Shown here piece after piece: positions 36,996 through 48,929 of a stretch of DNA of 64,000 bases. The first letter of the stretch is position 1. Each line of letters starts with the position of its first letter. The position numbers were made by a program, and so were the translations under genes. This DNA is from Cellulomonas uda (GTDB taxonomy: Bacteria; Actinomycetota; Actinomycetes; Actinomycetales; Cellulomonadaceae): NCBI RefSeq assembly GCF_006538705.1, contig NZ_BJLP01000013.1:1-64000 (forward strand), read 5' to 3'. The notes beneath the pieces were generated by a model, which made no database searches, was not told where the DNA came from, and was given only the letters and a program-made list of their open reading frames with translations.

Positions 36996-38675
36996 GTGGG
37001 TCGAGGTCGGGTGGTCGTCACCGTCGTGGTGCTCGCGGTGCTGGTGGGGACGCTGGCCCTCGTCGTGGGGAGCCAGGGCCGGCCGCAGGCGTGGTCGCCC
37101 CGGGGCGCCTCGACCGCACCGTCGGCCGGGGCGTCGGCGGTCACGACGCGCGCGGCGCCGACGCCGACACCGTCCCCCGCGGTCCTCGCCGCGCGCGTGC
37201 GGGCCCCGCAGGAGGCGGCCACGGTCCTGGCGGCGGACGACCCGGTCGCCGCGGCGGTGCAGGCGTCCTCCGCGGTGTTCGCGTCCGCGCCCGTCGTCGT
37301 GATCGCCCCCGACGACGACCCCGCGGCCCAGGCCACGGGCGCGTCCGCCGCGGTCGCCGTCGGTGGCCCGCTGCTGCTCATGACGGGGTCGACGGCCGAC
37401 CGACCCGTGCGCGCCGAGATCGTCCGGCTCGCGGCGCGGGCCGTCCTCGTGGTCGGCTCCGCGAGCACGCGCGCACTGCCCGAGTCGCTCGCGCTGGTGC
37501 CCGTCCCCGCGGACGCCGACGCCGAGGAGCTCGCGGCGGTGACGGGCGCACGGACGCCGGTGACGGCCACCGGCGCACCGACGCCGTCCGCGTCGTCGCG
37601 CGCGACCCCGCCGGCCACCCGACGCCCGGCGCGTGTGCCGGGCCTCGTCGGGCTCACGGGTGCGGGCGGCGACACGACCGCCGCGGTCGCGACGCTGCGA
37701 GCCGCACGGATCCCGCTGGTCGCGGTGCCCGGCGCCGACCCGCGCGCCTCGACGCACACGGTCCGGGCGCTCGCGAAGGCCGAGGCGACGTACGTGGTCG
37801 CGCTCGGGGCCGCGTTCGGACCCGCGGACCGCCTCGCGGCGCGGGTCGCGACCGCCGCCACCGGGACGCTCGCCCCCGGGGGCGGCCAGCTCGTGTTCCC
37901 CTCGGTCGAGGGCGTGCCGGCGAAGCGGTACGTCGCGCTGTACGGCTCGCCCGGCTCGGGTGCGCTGGGTGTGCTCGGCGAGCAGGACGTGCCCGCCACG
38001 ATCGCACGCGCGCAGAAGGTCGCGCGGCACTACCGTCCGCTCACCGACGCCGCCGTGGTGCCCGCCGTCGAGGTGATCGCGACCATCGCGTCCGCCGAGC
38101 CGGGTGACGACGGCGACTACTCGCGCGAGCGCCCGGTCGCGGAGCTTCGTCCGCTCGTCGAGGCGGCGGGGGAGGCGGGCCTCGCGGTGGTGCTCGACCT
38201 GCAGCCGGGCCGCACGGACTTCCTCACGCAGGCGAAGCGGTACCGCGAGCTCCTGGAGCTGCCGTACGTCGGGCTCGCGCTCGACCCCGAGTGGCGCCTC
38301 GAGCCCGACCAGGAGCACCTCGCGCAGATCGGTTCGGTCGGCGTCGACGAGGTCGACGCGGTCGGCGACTGGCTCGCCGAGCTCACCGCGTCGCGCCGGC
38401 TGCCGCAGAAGATGTTCGTGCTCCACCAGTTCTCGCTGCGGATGGTCGAGGGCCGCGAGCGGCTCGACACGAGCCACGACGAGCTCGCGATCGTGATCCA
38501 CGTCGACGGGCAGGGCACGCAGCCCGCCAAGCAGGGCACGTGGCGCACGCTGCGACGGGGTGCGCCAGCCGTGCACTGGGGGTGGAAGAACTTCTTCGAC
38601 GAGGACTCGCCGATGCTGACCCCGCAGCAGACCTACCAGGTCGACCCGGTCCCGGACCTCGTCACCTACCAGTGA
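36996..38675 (+). CDS. Membrane-anchored protein with cell-wall-binding-repeat-2-like region
   Basis: 559 residues. One N-terminal helix (about 5-25, VVVTVVVLAVLVGTLALVVG) is either an anchor or an uncleaved signal, followed by a Thr/Pro/Ser-rich spacer. Residues 70-300 show alternating beta/alpha units (APVVVIAPDDDPAAQATGAS, GGPLLLMTG, AVLVVGSAS) like CW_binding_2. The C-terminal part (about 305-559) has a TIM-barrel-like look (YVALYGSP, VPAVEVIATIAS, VVLDLQPGRTDFL, GLALDPEWRL, KMFVLHQF). The function is unknown; an extracytoplasmic wall-associated role is inferred. Confidence 0.75.
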   Translation: MGRGRVVVTVVVLAVLVGTLALVVGSQGRPQAWSPRGASTAPSAGASAVTTRAAPTPTPSPAVLAARVRAPQEAATVLAADDPVAAAVQASSAVFASAPVVVIAPDDDPAAQATGASAAVAVGGPLLLMTGSTADRPVRAEIVRLAARAVLVVGSASTRALPESLALVPVPADADAEELAAVTGARTPVTATGAPTPSASSRATPPATRRPARVPGLVGLTGAGGDTTAAVATLRAARIPLVAVPGADPRASTHTVRALAKAEATYVVALGAAFGPADRLAARVATAATGTLAPGGGQLVFPSVEGVPAKRYVALYGSPGSGALGVLGEQDVPATIARAQKVARHYRPLTDAAVVPAVEVIATIASAEPGDDGDYSRERPVAELRPLVEAAGEAGLAVVLDLQPGRTDFLTQAKRYRELLELPYVGLALDPEWRLEPDQEHLAQIGSVGVDEVDAVGDWLAELTASRRLPQKMFVLHQFSLRMVEGRERLDTSHDELAIVIHVDGQGTQPAKQGTWRTLRRGAPAVHWGWKNFFDEDSPMLTPQQTYQVDPVPDLVTYQ

Positions 38676-38739
38676 GCCCACGGCCAGGCGGGCCGTCGCG
38701 GTCGGGCGACCCCGCCGCGATGCGGCGCGCTCACGCGTC

Positions 38740-38745
38740 TAGGCT
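38740..38745 (+). promoter_or_regulatory. -10 element of the metallophosphoesterase gene (leaderless start)
   Basis: TAGGCT, then seven bases, then ATG at 38753. Confidence 0.55.
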
Positions 38746-38752
38746 CGTCGCG

Positions 38753-40570
38753 ATGAGCGAGCAGACCGACGCGACGCGCGACGACCGGCGCACGCGGTGG
38801 CTCGTGCGCGCCGCCCTCGCGCTCGTCGCGGTCCTGGTGTCGCTGACGTACGGCCTCACGACGGCGCGCGCCGAGGCCGGCTTCGGGCCGCACCTGGCGC
38901 AGTACGCCGTCACCACCGACGACCTCGTGGTGGTCGACCTCGGCCCGCTCGGCACGCTCGAGGTCGACTCGCCGCTGCCCCTCACGCTGGGTGCGCGCGT
39001 GACCGTGCGGGAGATCCCCGCGACGTTGACCGAGGTCGACGACGCGACCACGCTCCAGGCCCTGTCCGGGGACCTGCAGCGGTACGTCCAGTTCTTCTCC
39101 GCGCCGCGCGCGACGATCGAGGACGTGACACGCGCGATCGTCGCCGACGCGCTGCGCCGCGCCGGGGGCGCGCTCGTCGTGCTCGTCGGGCTGTGGTGGC
39201 TCGGGCGCGTCGCGCTCGGGGCGACCCGTCGCGCGGAGCTGGGCGCCACCTGGGGCGCGCACCGCGCGCAGATCGCCGTGGGCACCGCGCTCGCGGTGGC
39301 GGTCGCGAGTCTGACCACGTCGAGCCTCGGGCCGCGGGACCACGTCGACGAGGCGCGGCAGGTCTCGCGCGTGTTCGACGGCACCGCGCTCGAGGGGGCG
39401 CGGGTCACCGGCCGGCTCGGCGGCGTCATCGACACCTACGGCGCGAAGGTGCTCGCCGCGTACCGCACGAACGAGGAGTTCTACGCACGCGCGGACGAGG
39501 CGCTCGCGGTCGCGTGGGACGAGCGGCAGGACGCGCAGGCGCGTGAGGCGGCGCAGGCGGCGCAGGCCGAGCGGCTCGCGCAGGAGCTCGCCGAGCGCGA
39601 GCGCGCGGCGGCCGGGGGTGCCGCGCCTCCCGCCCCGACCACGGACACGACGACGGACCCGACGAGCGCCCCGACGTCGGACCCGACGAGCGCCCCGACG
39701 ACCTCACCGACGGCCGCCCCGCCCACGACGAGCCCGAGCCCGACACCGAGCCCCACACCGAGCCCGACACCGCCGACGCGCGCGGAGGACCTCGTGACGC
39801 TCGTCGTCGTCTCCGACCTGCACTGCAACGTGGGGATGGCCCCGCTCATCACGACGCTCGTCGAGCGGTCGGGTGCGTCGGTCGTGCTGGACGCGGGCGA
39901 CACGACGATGAACGGCACGGCGGTCGAGCAGTACTGCACGTCGACGTTCGCGTCGGCCGTCCCGGACGGCGTCGACCTCGTCGCGGTCGGCGGCAACCAC
40001 GACTCGGCCGAGTCGGCGCACAGCTACGCGAAGGCGGGCGCGACCGTCCTGTCCGGCAAGGTGGTCGAGGTCGACGGCATCCGGGTCCTCGGCGACGCCG
40101 ACCCGAACGAGACGCGCGCGGGTGCCGCGACCGCCTCGCTCGGCGAGAGCGCACGGGACGCGGGCGAGCGGCTCGCGGCCGTGGCGTGCGACGACGACGG
40201 CGTCGACCTCCTGCTCATCCACACCCCCGCGGTGGGGGAGGCCGCGATGTCGAGCGGCTGCGTGCCCGCGCAGGTCTCGGGCCACCTGCACCGGCGCACG
40301 GACCCGCAGCAGGTCGGTCTGGGCGTCCGGTTCATCAGCTCGAGCACCGCGGGCGCGACGCTCGGGCAGGCAACGGTCGGCCCGCTGAACGGCACCGCGG
40401 AGCTCACGGTCCTGCGGTGGGACCCCGCGACGCGGCTGTTCGTGGACTCCCAGGTCGTGCGGGTGTCGCCCGCGGCGACGGTCGAGGTGCTCGAGCGCCG
40501 ACCCTGGCCGACGGTCGTGCGGCCCGAGCGCGGGTCGCCCGTGCCGATCCGGGGCCCGGTCCCCTTCTGA
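38753..40570 (+). CDS. Membrane-tethered metallophosphoesterase
   Basis: 605 residues. Two or three helices (about 20-40, 142-160 and 172-190) enclose an extracytoplasmic-looking part; a coiled, Ala/Arg/Glu-rich stretch (about 245-290) and a Thr/Pro linker (PTSAPTSDPTSAPTT) lead to a calcineurin-type phosphoesterase with all metal motifs: VVSDLHCN (about 353), DAGDTTMNG, VGGNHDS, LLIHTP and SGHLHRR. The likely substrate is a phosphoester outside or at the membrane; it is not known. It is followed 45 bases later by a lectin-VanY peptidase gene. Confidence 0.85.
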   Translation: MSEQTDATRDDRRTRWLVRAALALVAVLVSLTYGLTTARAEAGFGPHLAQYAVTTDDLVVVDLGPLGTLEVDSPLPLTLGARVTVREIPATLTEVDDATTLQALSGDLQRYVQFFSAPRATIEDVTRAIVADALRRAGGALVVLVGLWWLGRVALGATRRAELGATWGAHRAQIAVGTALAVAVASLTTSSLGPRDHVDEARQVSRVFDGTALEGARVTGRLGGVIDTYGAKVLAAYRTNEEFYARADEALAVAWDERQDAQAREAAQAAQAERLAQELAERERAAAGGAAPPAPTTDTTTDPTSAPTSDPTSAPTTSPTAAPPTTSPSPTPSPTPSPTPPTRAEDLVTLVVVSDLHCNVGMAPLITTLVERSGASVVLDAGDTTMNGTAVEQYCTSTFASAVPDGVDLVAVGGNHDSAESAHSYAKAGATVLSGKVVEVDGIRVLGDADPNETRAGAATASLGESARDAGERLAAVACDDDGVDLLLIHTPAVGEAAMSSGCVPAQVSGHLHRRTDPQQVGLGVRFISSSTAGATLGQATVGPLNGTAELTVLRWDPATRLFVDSQVVRVSPAATVEVLERRPWPTVVRPERGSPVPIRGPVPF

Positions 40571-40603
40571 CGGTTCACCCGTGCCTGCTCGCGCGCATGG
40601 GCT

Positions 40604-40609
40604 TACCGT
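40604..40609 (+). promoter_or_regulatory. -10 element of the lectin-VanY gene (leaderless start)
   Basis: TACCGT, then six bases, then GTG at 40616. Confidence 0.5.
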
Positions 40610-40615
40610 GGACCG

Positions 40616-42241
40616 GTGGCGAGGCGGCCCGGGGGGATCGCGCCGCGACGGTCGAGGGTGACCGCCGCGTCGTCGCACACGTCCCTGCGGCACTCGCTCG
40701 TGCGGGTCGTGCTGACGATCCTGCTGGCCCTGGGTCTGACGGTCCTCGCGATGCTCGGTCCGGTCGCGCCGGGCAACGCGGGTGCGGACACCGACCACCT
40801 CGCCGCGGGCGAGTCCCTGCGGCCGCGCGAGTCGCTGGTCTCGCCCGGGGGGACGTCGGTGCTCGTCGTGGGCGCGTCCGGACGGGTGTCGGTGTACGGC
40901 CCGGGCGGTGACGTCGTGTGGACCGTGGGCGGTCGCTCGCGCGGTGCGGCGCTCGAGCTCGACGACGAGGGCCACCTCGGGCTCGTCGGGCGGGGCGGGC
41001 GCACGCTGTGGACGCCGGACCTCGGCGAGGGCCGCGTCGTCGGGGCCCGCCTCGAGCTGCGGGACGACGGCGACCTGGTGCTGCTCGACGACACGGGCGC
41101 GACGGTGTGGGCGACGGGCACGGCGCAGCGCTCGTCGACGCTCGCGGCCGGCGGCTCCGTCCTGCCCGGCCAGCCGCTCACGTCACCGGACGGGCGGCAC
41201 GTGCTCGTCGTGCGGCGGACCGGCAACGTGGTGCTGCTCGGCCCGGACTCGCGTCCACGCTGGTCGAGCGCGACCGAGGGCGCGGGCACGGCGTTGACGC
41301 TGGACGCGGACGGCGTGCTCGCGGTCCGCGACGCGCAGGGTGCCGCCGTGTGGACCACGCACCGCGCGGCCGTGCCCGGCTCGACGCTCGTCCTGCGCGA
41401 CGACGGTGACGTGGTGCTCACGGCGCCCGACGGCAGCGCGGTCTGGAGCAGCGGGACCGGGCTCGGACCTGCGTCCCTGCCGGTCGACGCCGCGCTGACC
41501 GAGGGGCAGCGCCTCGACGGCCCCGACGGTCACCTGCACCTGGACCTTGCCGCGGACGCGCTGACGCTGCGCTACGACGACACCACGGTGTGGACCGCGC
41601 CGGCGGCCCCCGGCCCGGGCGGCTCGTTGCACGTGCGCGGTGACGGGCGGCTCGTGCTGGTCGACGGCGACGGCCGGGCCGTCTGGGGGACGCCGGCCCC
41701 GGAGGGCGGGGCGCCCGGTTCCGCGCTGCGTCTCGACGCCGCCGGTGCGCTGCTCACGGCGGGCAACGGTCAGGAGCTGTGGCGCGTCGACGTCCCCGCG
41801 GACGTGCTCGCGGCCGCGACCGCACCACCGCCCGCCGACTGCTCGCTCGTCGACGGTCCGGTCGGCCTCGACGCCACGGTCCTGACCAGCCACGGCGCCC
41901 GCGTGCACGCCTGCCTCGCGGACGCGGTCGACGAGCTGCTCACGCAGGCCCGCGCGGCGGGCATCGACCTCGGGGCGTCCGGCTGGCGCAGCCACGAGCA
42001 GCAGGTGGCGGCCCGCGCCCGCAACTGCCACGCGACGTCGTCGGGCGTCGTGTGCCGTCCACCGACCGCCGTGCCGGGCAGCTCGCGGCACGAGCGCGGG
42101 CTCGCGCTCGACTTCACGGACCACGGACGGCTCGTGCGGACCGGGACGCCCGCGTGGGACTGGCTGGTCGAGCACGCCGGGCGGTACGGGCTGCAGAACC
42201 TGCCGGGCGAGCCGTGGCACTGGAGCGTGGACGGGTCCTGA
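40616..42241 (+). CDS. Bulb-type-lectin and D-alanyl-D-alanine carboxypeptidase (VanY) protein
   Basis: 541 residues. A basic head and a helix (about 27-49, LVRVVLTILLALGLTVLAML) act as signal or anchor. Three B-lectin-like modules follow (about 57-390, repeats of LxLxDDGDLVLLD...TVWATGT type). The C-terminal 150 residues are a VanY/peptidase M15 domain with SGWRSHEQQVAARARNC, the zinc ligands in SSRHERGLALDFTD and the late EPWHWSV. It probably trims peptidoglycan stem peptides while the lectin part holds it to wall glycans. Confidence 0.85.
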   Translation: MARRPGGIAPRRSRVTAASSHTSLRHSLVRVVLTILLALGLTVLAMLGPVAPGNAGADTDHLAAGESLRPRESLVSPGGTSVLVVGASGRVSVYGPGGDVVWTVGGRSRGAALELDDEGHLGLVGRGGRTLWTPDLGEGRVVGARLELRDDGDLVLLDDTGATVWATGTAQRSSTLAAGGSVLPGQPLTSPDGRHVLVVRRTGNVVLLGPDSRPRWSSATEGAGTALTLDADGVLAVRDAQGAAVWTTHRAAVPGSTLVLRDDGDVVLTAPDGSAVWSSGTGLGPASLPVDAALTEGQRLDGPDGHLHLDLAADALTLRYDDTTVWTAPAAPGPGGSLHVRGDGRLVLVDGDGRAVWGTPAPEGGAPGSALRLDAAGALLTAGNGQELWRVDVPADVLAAATAPPPADCSLVDGPVGLDATVLTSHGARVHACLADAVDELLTQARAAGIDLGASGWRSHEQQVAARARNCHATSSGVVCRPPTAVPGSSRHERGLALDFTDHGRLVRTGTPAWDWLVEHAGRYGLQNLPGEPWHWSVDGS

Positions 42242-42260
42242 CCCGCATGGTCGCCTGGCC

Positions 42261-42266
42261 TAGCCT
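42261..42266 (+). promoter_or_regulatory. -10 element of the DtxR-type regulator (leaderless start)
   Basis: TAGCCT, then seven bases, then GTG at 42274. Confidence 0.55.
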
Positions 42267-42273
42267 GGTCGTC

Positions 42274-42966
42274 GTGACCGATGCCCGACCCGAGCCGACC
42301 CCCGCGCTGTCGCCCGTGGCGCAGGACTACCTCAAGGTCGTGTGGTCGGCCACGGAGTGGGCCGAGCGACCGGTCACGACGAAGCTGCTCGCCACGCGGC
42401 TCGGCGTCGGCGCCTCGACCGTCTCGGAGACCGTGCGGCGGCTCGCGGACCAGGGCCTGCTCACGCACGAGCCGTACGGTGCCGTCGGCCTGACCGACGA
42501 GGGGCGCCGGCACGCGCTCGCGATGGTGCGCCGCCACCGCCTCGTCGAGACGTTCCTCGTCGAGGTGCTCGGGTACGGCTGGGACGAGGTGCACGACGAG
42601 GCGGAGGTGCTCGAGCACGCCGTGAGCGACGTGTTCGTCGAGCGCGTCGCCGAGCGGCTCGGCCACCCGGTGCGCGACCCGCACGGCGACCCGATCCCCG
42701 GCCCCGACGGCAGCCTGGTGGCGCCCGACGCGACGCCGATGTGGGACGCCGACCCGGGACGGTGGACGGTCGCGCGGATCAGCGACGCGGACCCCGACCT
42801 GCTGCGCTACCTCGACGAGGTCGGCATCGGCATCGACACCGTGCTGACGGTGGGCCCGCGCCGCGACGCGGTCGGGACGGTCGGCGTCACCGTGGGCGAC
42901 CGGGCGCTGGACCTGGGCCAGGTCGCGGCGCACGCGATCTGGATCACCCCGGCCGCGACGCGCTGA
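42274..42966 (+). CDS. DtxR/MntR-family metal-dependent transcriptional regulator
   Basis: 230 residues: winged-helix domain (LATRLGVGASTVSETVRRLA, recognition helix), dimer and metal domain (MVRRHRLVETFLVEVLGYGW, EVHDEAEVLEHAVSD), and a C-terminal SH3/FeoA-like domain. At the place where DtxR and IdeR have the iron-ligating Cys (EACxWEH), this protein has Glu (EAEVLEH), the pattern of manganese sensors such as MntR. No metal transporter gene is adjacent, so its targets are elsewhere. Confidence 0.88.
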   Translation: MTDARPEPTPALSPVAQDYLKVVWSATEWAERPVTTKLLATRLGVGASTVSETVRRLADQGLLTHEPYGAVGLTDEGRRHALAMVRRHRLVETFLVEVLGYGWDEVHDEAEVLEHAVSDVFVERVAERLGHPVRDPHGDPIPGPDGSLVAPDATPMWDADPGRWTVARISDADPDLLRYLDEVGIGIDTVLTVGPRRDAVGTVGVTVGDRALDLGQVAAHAIWITPAATR

Positions 42967-42995
42967 GCAGGCGGCGGACGCGACGCCCGGGAGGT

Positions 42996-43012
42996 GCGGC
43001 GCTCAGCGCCGC
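42996..43012. terminator. Short hairpin between convergent genes
   Basis: GCGGCGC and GCGCCGC (42996-43002 and 43006-43012) flank TCA, which is the stop codon of the HerA-like gene, so the stop is in the loop. Confidence 0.4.
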
Positions 43013-44844
43013 CGCGTGCCGAACACCGTCCGGGTGATCTCCCGGCCGAGCTGCGTGCCGACCGAGCGCAGCAGCGAGTCGAACGCACCGCTCGTGCGCT
43101 GCGTGGTCTTCTTGCGTGCCGCGGCGGCCTCCTTCTCGCGCTGCTTCGCGACCCGCTCGGCCTCCTCGGCCTTCTCCTTCGCCTGCTCCGCCTCCTGCGC
43201 GGCCTGCTGCGCGGCGAGCCGCTCCGCGGCGCTCTGCTCCGCCCGCGCCGTGAGCAGCTCGTACGCCGACTCCCGGTCCACGGCCTGCGCGTAGCGGGCG
43301 GCGAGAGGGCTGGCGGTCACCGCGGCGGTCTGCTCGTCGGCCGGGGCCGGGTCCATCGACGACTGCGGCGCACGCAGCCGTGTCCACGCGACGGGCGTCG
43401 GGACACCCTTCTCGCCGAGCACCGTCACGACCGCCTCGCCCGTCCCCAACGAGGTGAGCACCTCCTCGAGGTCGTACGGCGACGTCGGGAACGTGCGCGC
43501 GGCGGCCCGCAGCGCCTTGGCGTCCTCCGGGGTGTAGGCGCGCAGCGCGTGCTGCACGCGGCTGCCGAGCTGGGCGAGCACGTCCGCGGGCACGTCCTTG
43601 GGGCTCTGGGTCACGAAGAACACGCCGACACCCTTGGACCGGATGAGCCGCACGGTCTGCGTGACCTGCGTGAGGAAGTCGTCGGACGCGTCGTGGAACA
43701 GCAGGTGCGCCTCGTCGAAGAAGAACACCAGGCGCGGCTTGTCGGGGTCACCGACCTCGGGCAGGACCTGGAACAGCTCCGCGAGCAGCCACATGAGGAA
43801 CGTGGAGAACAGCGCGGGGCGGTCCTGCACGCCGGGCAGCTCGAGGGCCGTGACGACCCCGCGGCCGTCGGCGGCGGTGCGCAGCAGCTCGGTGACCTCG
43901 AACGCGGGCTCGCCGAAGAACGCGTCGGCACCCTGCGCCTGCAGCGCGACGATCTCGCGCAGGATCACGCCCGCCGTCGCGGCGGACAGCCCGCCGATGC
44001 CCTTGAGCTCGGCCTTGCCCTCGTCGGACACGAGGTACGCGATCGTCGACTGCAGGTCCTTGAGGTCGAGCAGCGCGAGCCCCTGCACGTCCGCCCAGTG
44101 CATGATCAGCCCGAGGCTGGACTCCTGCGTCGCGTTGAGCCCGAGCACCTTGGCGAGCAGCAGCGGACCGAAGTCGGTGACGGTCGTGCGCACCGGGACC
44201 CCGGTGCCCATCCCGCCCAGCGTGAGCAGCTCCACGGGCGACGCCGTGGGCACCCACTCCTGGCCGACGCTGCGCGTGCGCTCGAGGAGCTTGTCCGACG
44301 ACGTCCCGGGCCGCATGAGCCCGGACAGGTCGCCCTTGACGTCGGCGACGAACACCGGGACGCCCGCGGCCGAGAGCCCTTCCGTCATGACCTGCAGCGT
44401 CTTGGTCTTGCCCGTGCCGGTCGCGCCCGCGACCAGGCCGTGCCGGTTGAGCATGGCGAGCGGGAGACCCACCTGCACGGACGCGACGGGGGAGGAGTCC
44501 TCCAGGAACGCGCCGAGCGGGAGCACGGCGCCGGAGAACGTGTAGCCCGCGCGCACCGTCGCCGCGTGCTCCGACAACGTGGCGGGCGTCGACGCGGCCG
44601 GCTGGGCGGCGGCGGGCGTCGTTCCGGGCGCCGTGTCAGGCGTCGTACCGGGCGCCGACGAGAGTGCGGCGGCCTCGGCCGCGGCGAGCGCGGCTGCGGC
44701 GGCGGCCGCCTTCGCCTCGGCCGCCTCGGCGGCCGCTGCTGCCGCGGCGGCGCGCAGCGCGGCGAGCTCCGCCTCGCCGGCGGGGGCGCTCGGGGTGCTC
44801 GGGGTGCCGGCGGCGCCGGCGGCAGGGACCTCGCTGTCCGACAT
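43003..44844 (-). CDS. HerA-like DUF853 ATPase
   Basis: 613 residues. An Ala-rich, probably coiled head (20-60) and a Pro/Thr linker lead to the ATPase core: Walker A AGATGTGKTKTLQ (about residue 140), VADVKGDLSGL, Walker B LVFFFDEAHLLF and VFFVTQSPKDVP, the full DUF853 set. A second long charged coiled-coil follows (about 530-585, AAERLAAQQAAQEAEQAKEK). HerA-type ATPases translocate DNA or act as hexameric pumps; the DUF853 branch has no firm function. ATG start at 44844 immediately behind a -10 element; divergent from leuS. Confidence 0.9.
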   Translation of the reverse strand: MSDSEVPAAGAAGTPSTPSAPAGEAELAALRAAAAAAAAEAAEAKAAAAAAALAAAEAAALSSAPGTTPDTAPGTTPAAAQPAASTPATLSEHAATVRAGYTFSGAVLPLGAFLEDSSPVASVQVGLPLAMLNRHGLVAGATGTGKTKTLQVMTEGLSAAGVPVFVADVKGDLSGLMRPGTSSDKLLERTRSVGQEWVPTASPVELLTLGGMGTGVPVRTTVTDFGPLLLAKVLGLNATQESSLGLIMHWADVQGLALLDLKDLQSTIAYLVSDEGKAELKGIGGLSAATAGVILREIVALQAQGADAFFGEPAFEVTELLRTAADGRGVVTALELPGVQDRPALFSTFLMWLLAELFQVLPEVGDPDKPRLVFFFDEAHLLFHDASDDFLTQVTQTVRLIRSKGVGVFFVTQSPKDVPADVLAQLGSRVQHALRAYTPEDAKALRAAARTFPTSPYDLEEVLTSLGTGEAVVTVLGEKGVPTPVAWTRLRAPQSSMDPAPADEQTAAVTASPLAARYAQAVDRESAYELLTARAEQSAAERLAAQQAAQEAEQAKEKAEEAERVAKQREKEAAAARKKTTQRTSGAFDSLLRSVGTQLGREITRTVFGTRRR

Positions 44845-44850
44845 GCGTCG

Positions 44851-44856
44851 ATCCTA
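44851..44856 (-). promoter_or_regulatory. -10 element of the HerA-like gene (leaderless start)
   Basis: Read on the minus strand: TAGGAT, six bases, ATG at 44844. Confidence 0.6.
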
Positions 44857-44885
44857 GAGCGGCCAGGGGCCCCGCGCGGGCTCGG

Positions 44886-44891
44886 TAAACT
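44886..44891 (+). promoter_or_regulatory. -10 element of leuS (leaderless start)
   Basis: TAAACT, six bases, GTG at 44898. It lies only 30 bases from the -10 of the divergent HerA-like gene, so the two promoters share their upstream DNA. Confidence 0.65.
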
Positions 44892-44897
44892 CGCGGG

Positions 44898-47818
<2,921 letters not shown>

Positions 47819-47822
<4 letters not shown>

Positions 47823-48832
47823 TCGGGCGCCGCGGGCGGCCGGCCGCCGGGCCGGTCGCCGTCGTCACGGACTCCACCGCGTCGCTGCCCCAGGGGCTCG
47901 CGGAGCGGTGGGGCGTGCGCGTGGTGCCGCTCGACGTGCTCGTCGGGACGCGACGGCACGTCGAGGGCGTGGACCTCAGCCCGGCCGACCTGCTCGGGGC
48001 GCTGCAGCGCGGTGAGCGCGTCAGCACCTCGCAGCCACCGCCCGCGGCGTTCACGGCCGCGTACCGCGCGGCCGCGGAGGCCGGGGCGCGCGAGGTCGTC
48101 TCCGTGCACCTGTCGGGAGAGCTGTCCGGCACTGTCGGGGCCGCGCGGGTCGCCGCCGCCGACGCACCGGTCCCGGTGCACGTGGTCGACTCCGCGGTCA
48201 CCGTCATGGCGCTCGGGTTCGCGGCGCTCGCCGCAGCCCGGCACGCGCGAGGCGGTGCCGTGGGCGGTCCCGTGGGCGGCCCAGGGGGCGACGAAGGCGT
48301 TGTGCGTCTCCTGGACGGGCCGCAGGTGTCCGAGCCCGCGTCCACGCGCCTGGTCGACCGGGTCGCGCAGTGGGTTGCCCGGGGCGACGCGCCCGTCCTG
48401 CCCGACGGTGACGACGTCGCGCGCGTCGCACGCGAGCGCAGCGCCGCCGCGCGGGCGTGGTTCCTCGTCGACTCGCTCGATCACCTGCGACGTGGTGGTC
48501 GGCTGTCCGCGCCCGCGGCGGCGCTCGGCACCGTGCTGGGGCTGCGTCCGCTCCTGACGCTCGACGAGGGCCGCGTCGTCGTGGCCGAGAAGGTCCGCAC
48601 CCGGCGCGCGGCGCGGGAGCGTCTCGAGGCCGTCGCGCGTGCCCACGCCGAGACACGCGGCCCGGTGCGGGTCGCCGTGCACCACCTGGGGCAGCCCGAC
48701 GTCGCGGCGGAGCTCGTCGCTCAGGTGCGGCGGTGGCCGCGCGTCGTCGAGGCCGTCGCGTGCGAGACCAGTGCGGTCATCGCGGCGCACGTCGGCCCGG
48801 GGCTGCTCGCGGTCGTCGTCGTCGACGCCTGA
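47819..48832 (+). CDS. DegV family fatty-acid-binding protein with CTG start
   Basis: 337 residues. The family N-terminus [20 protein letters not shown], then [51 protein letters not shown], and the C-terminal domain [12 protein letters not shown] and [12 protein letters not shown], are all present. The frame has no ATG, GTG or TTG between the in-frame stop at 47765 and GTG 47915, and that GTG would remove the conserved VAVVTDSTA. The only near-normal start is CTG at 47819, overlapping the leuS stop as CTGA, so coupled initiation is likely. A glycine-rich insert with a disordered look lies near residues 135-175. DegV proteins bind fatty acids for FakA-type kinases in Firmicutes. Confidence 0.85.
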
Positions 48833-48916
48833 CGCGCCACCCGACCCCAGCCCCCGCACGGGCGCGAGGTCTCCACAGCCGGGGACCGTGCCGTCCGCCG
48901 ACGGGACGCCGCGGCC

Positions 48917-48922
48917 TAGCGT
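48917..48922 (+). promoter_or_regulatory. -10 element of comEA-comEC-holA (leaderless start)
   Basis: TAGCGT, seven bases, GTG at 48930. Confidence 0.55.
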
Positions 48923-48929
48923 TCGGGCG

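Noticed and set aside
43003-44844. HerA-like ATPase as part of an antiphage defence system
   Set aside because: No NurA, DUF4297, Sir2 or other effector gene is adjacent; the neighbours are leuS and a metal regulator, and DUF853 proteins are common housekeeping genes.
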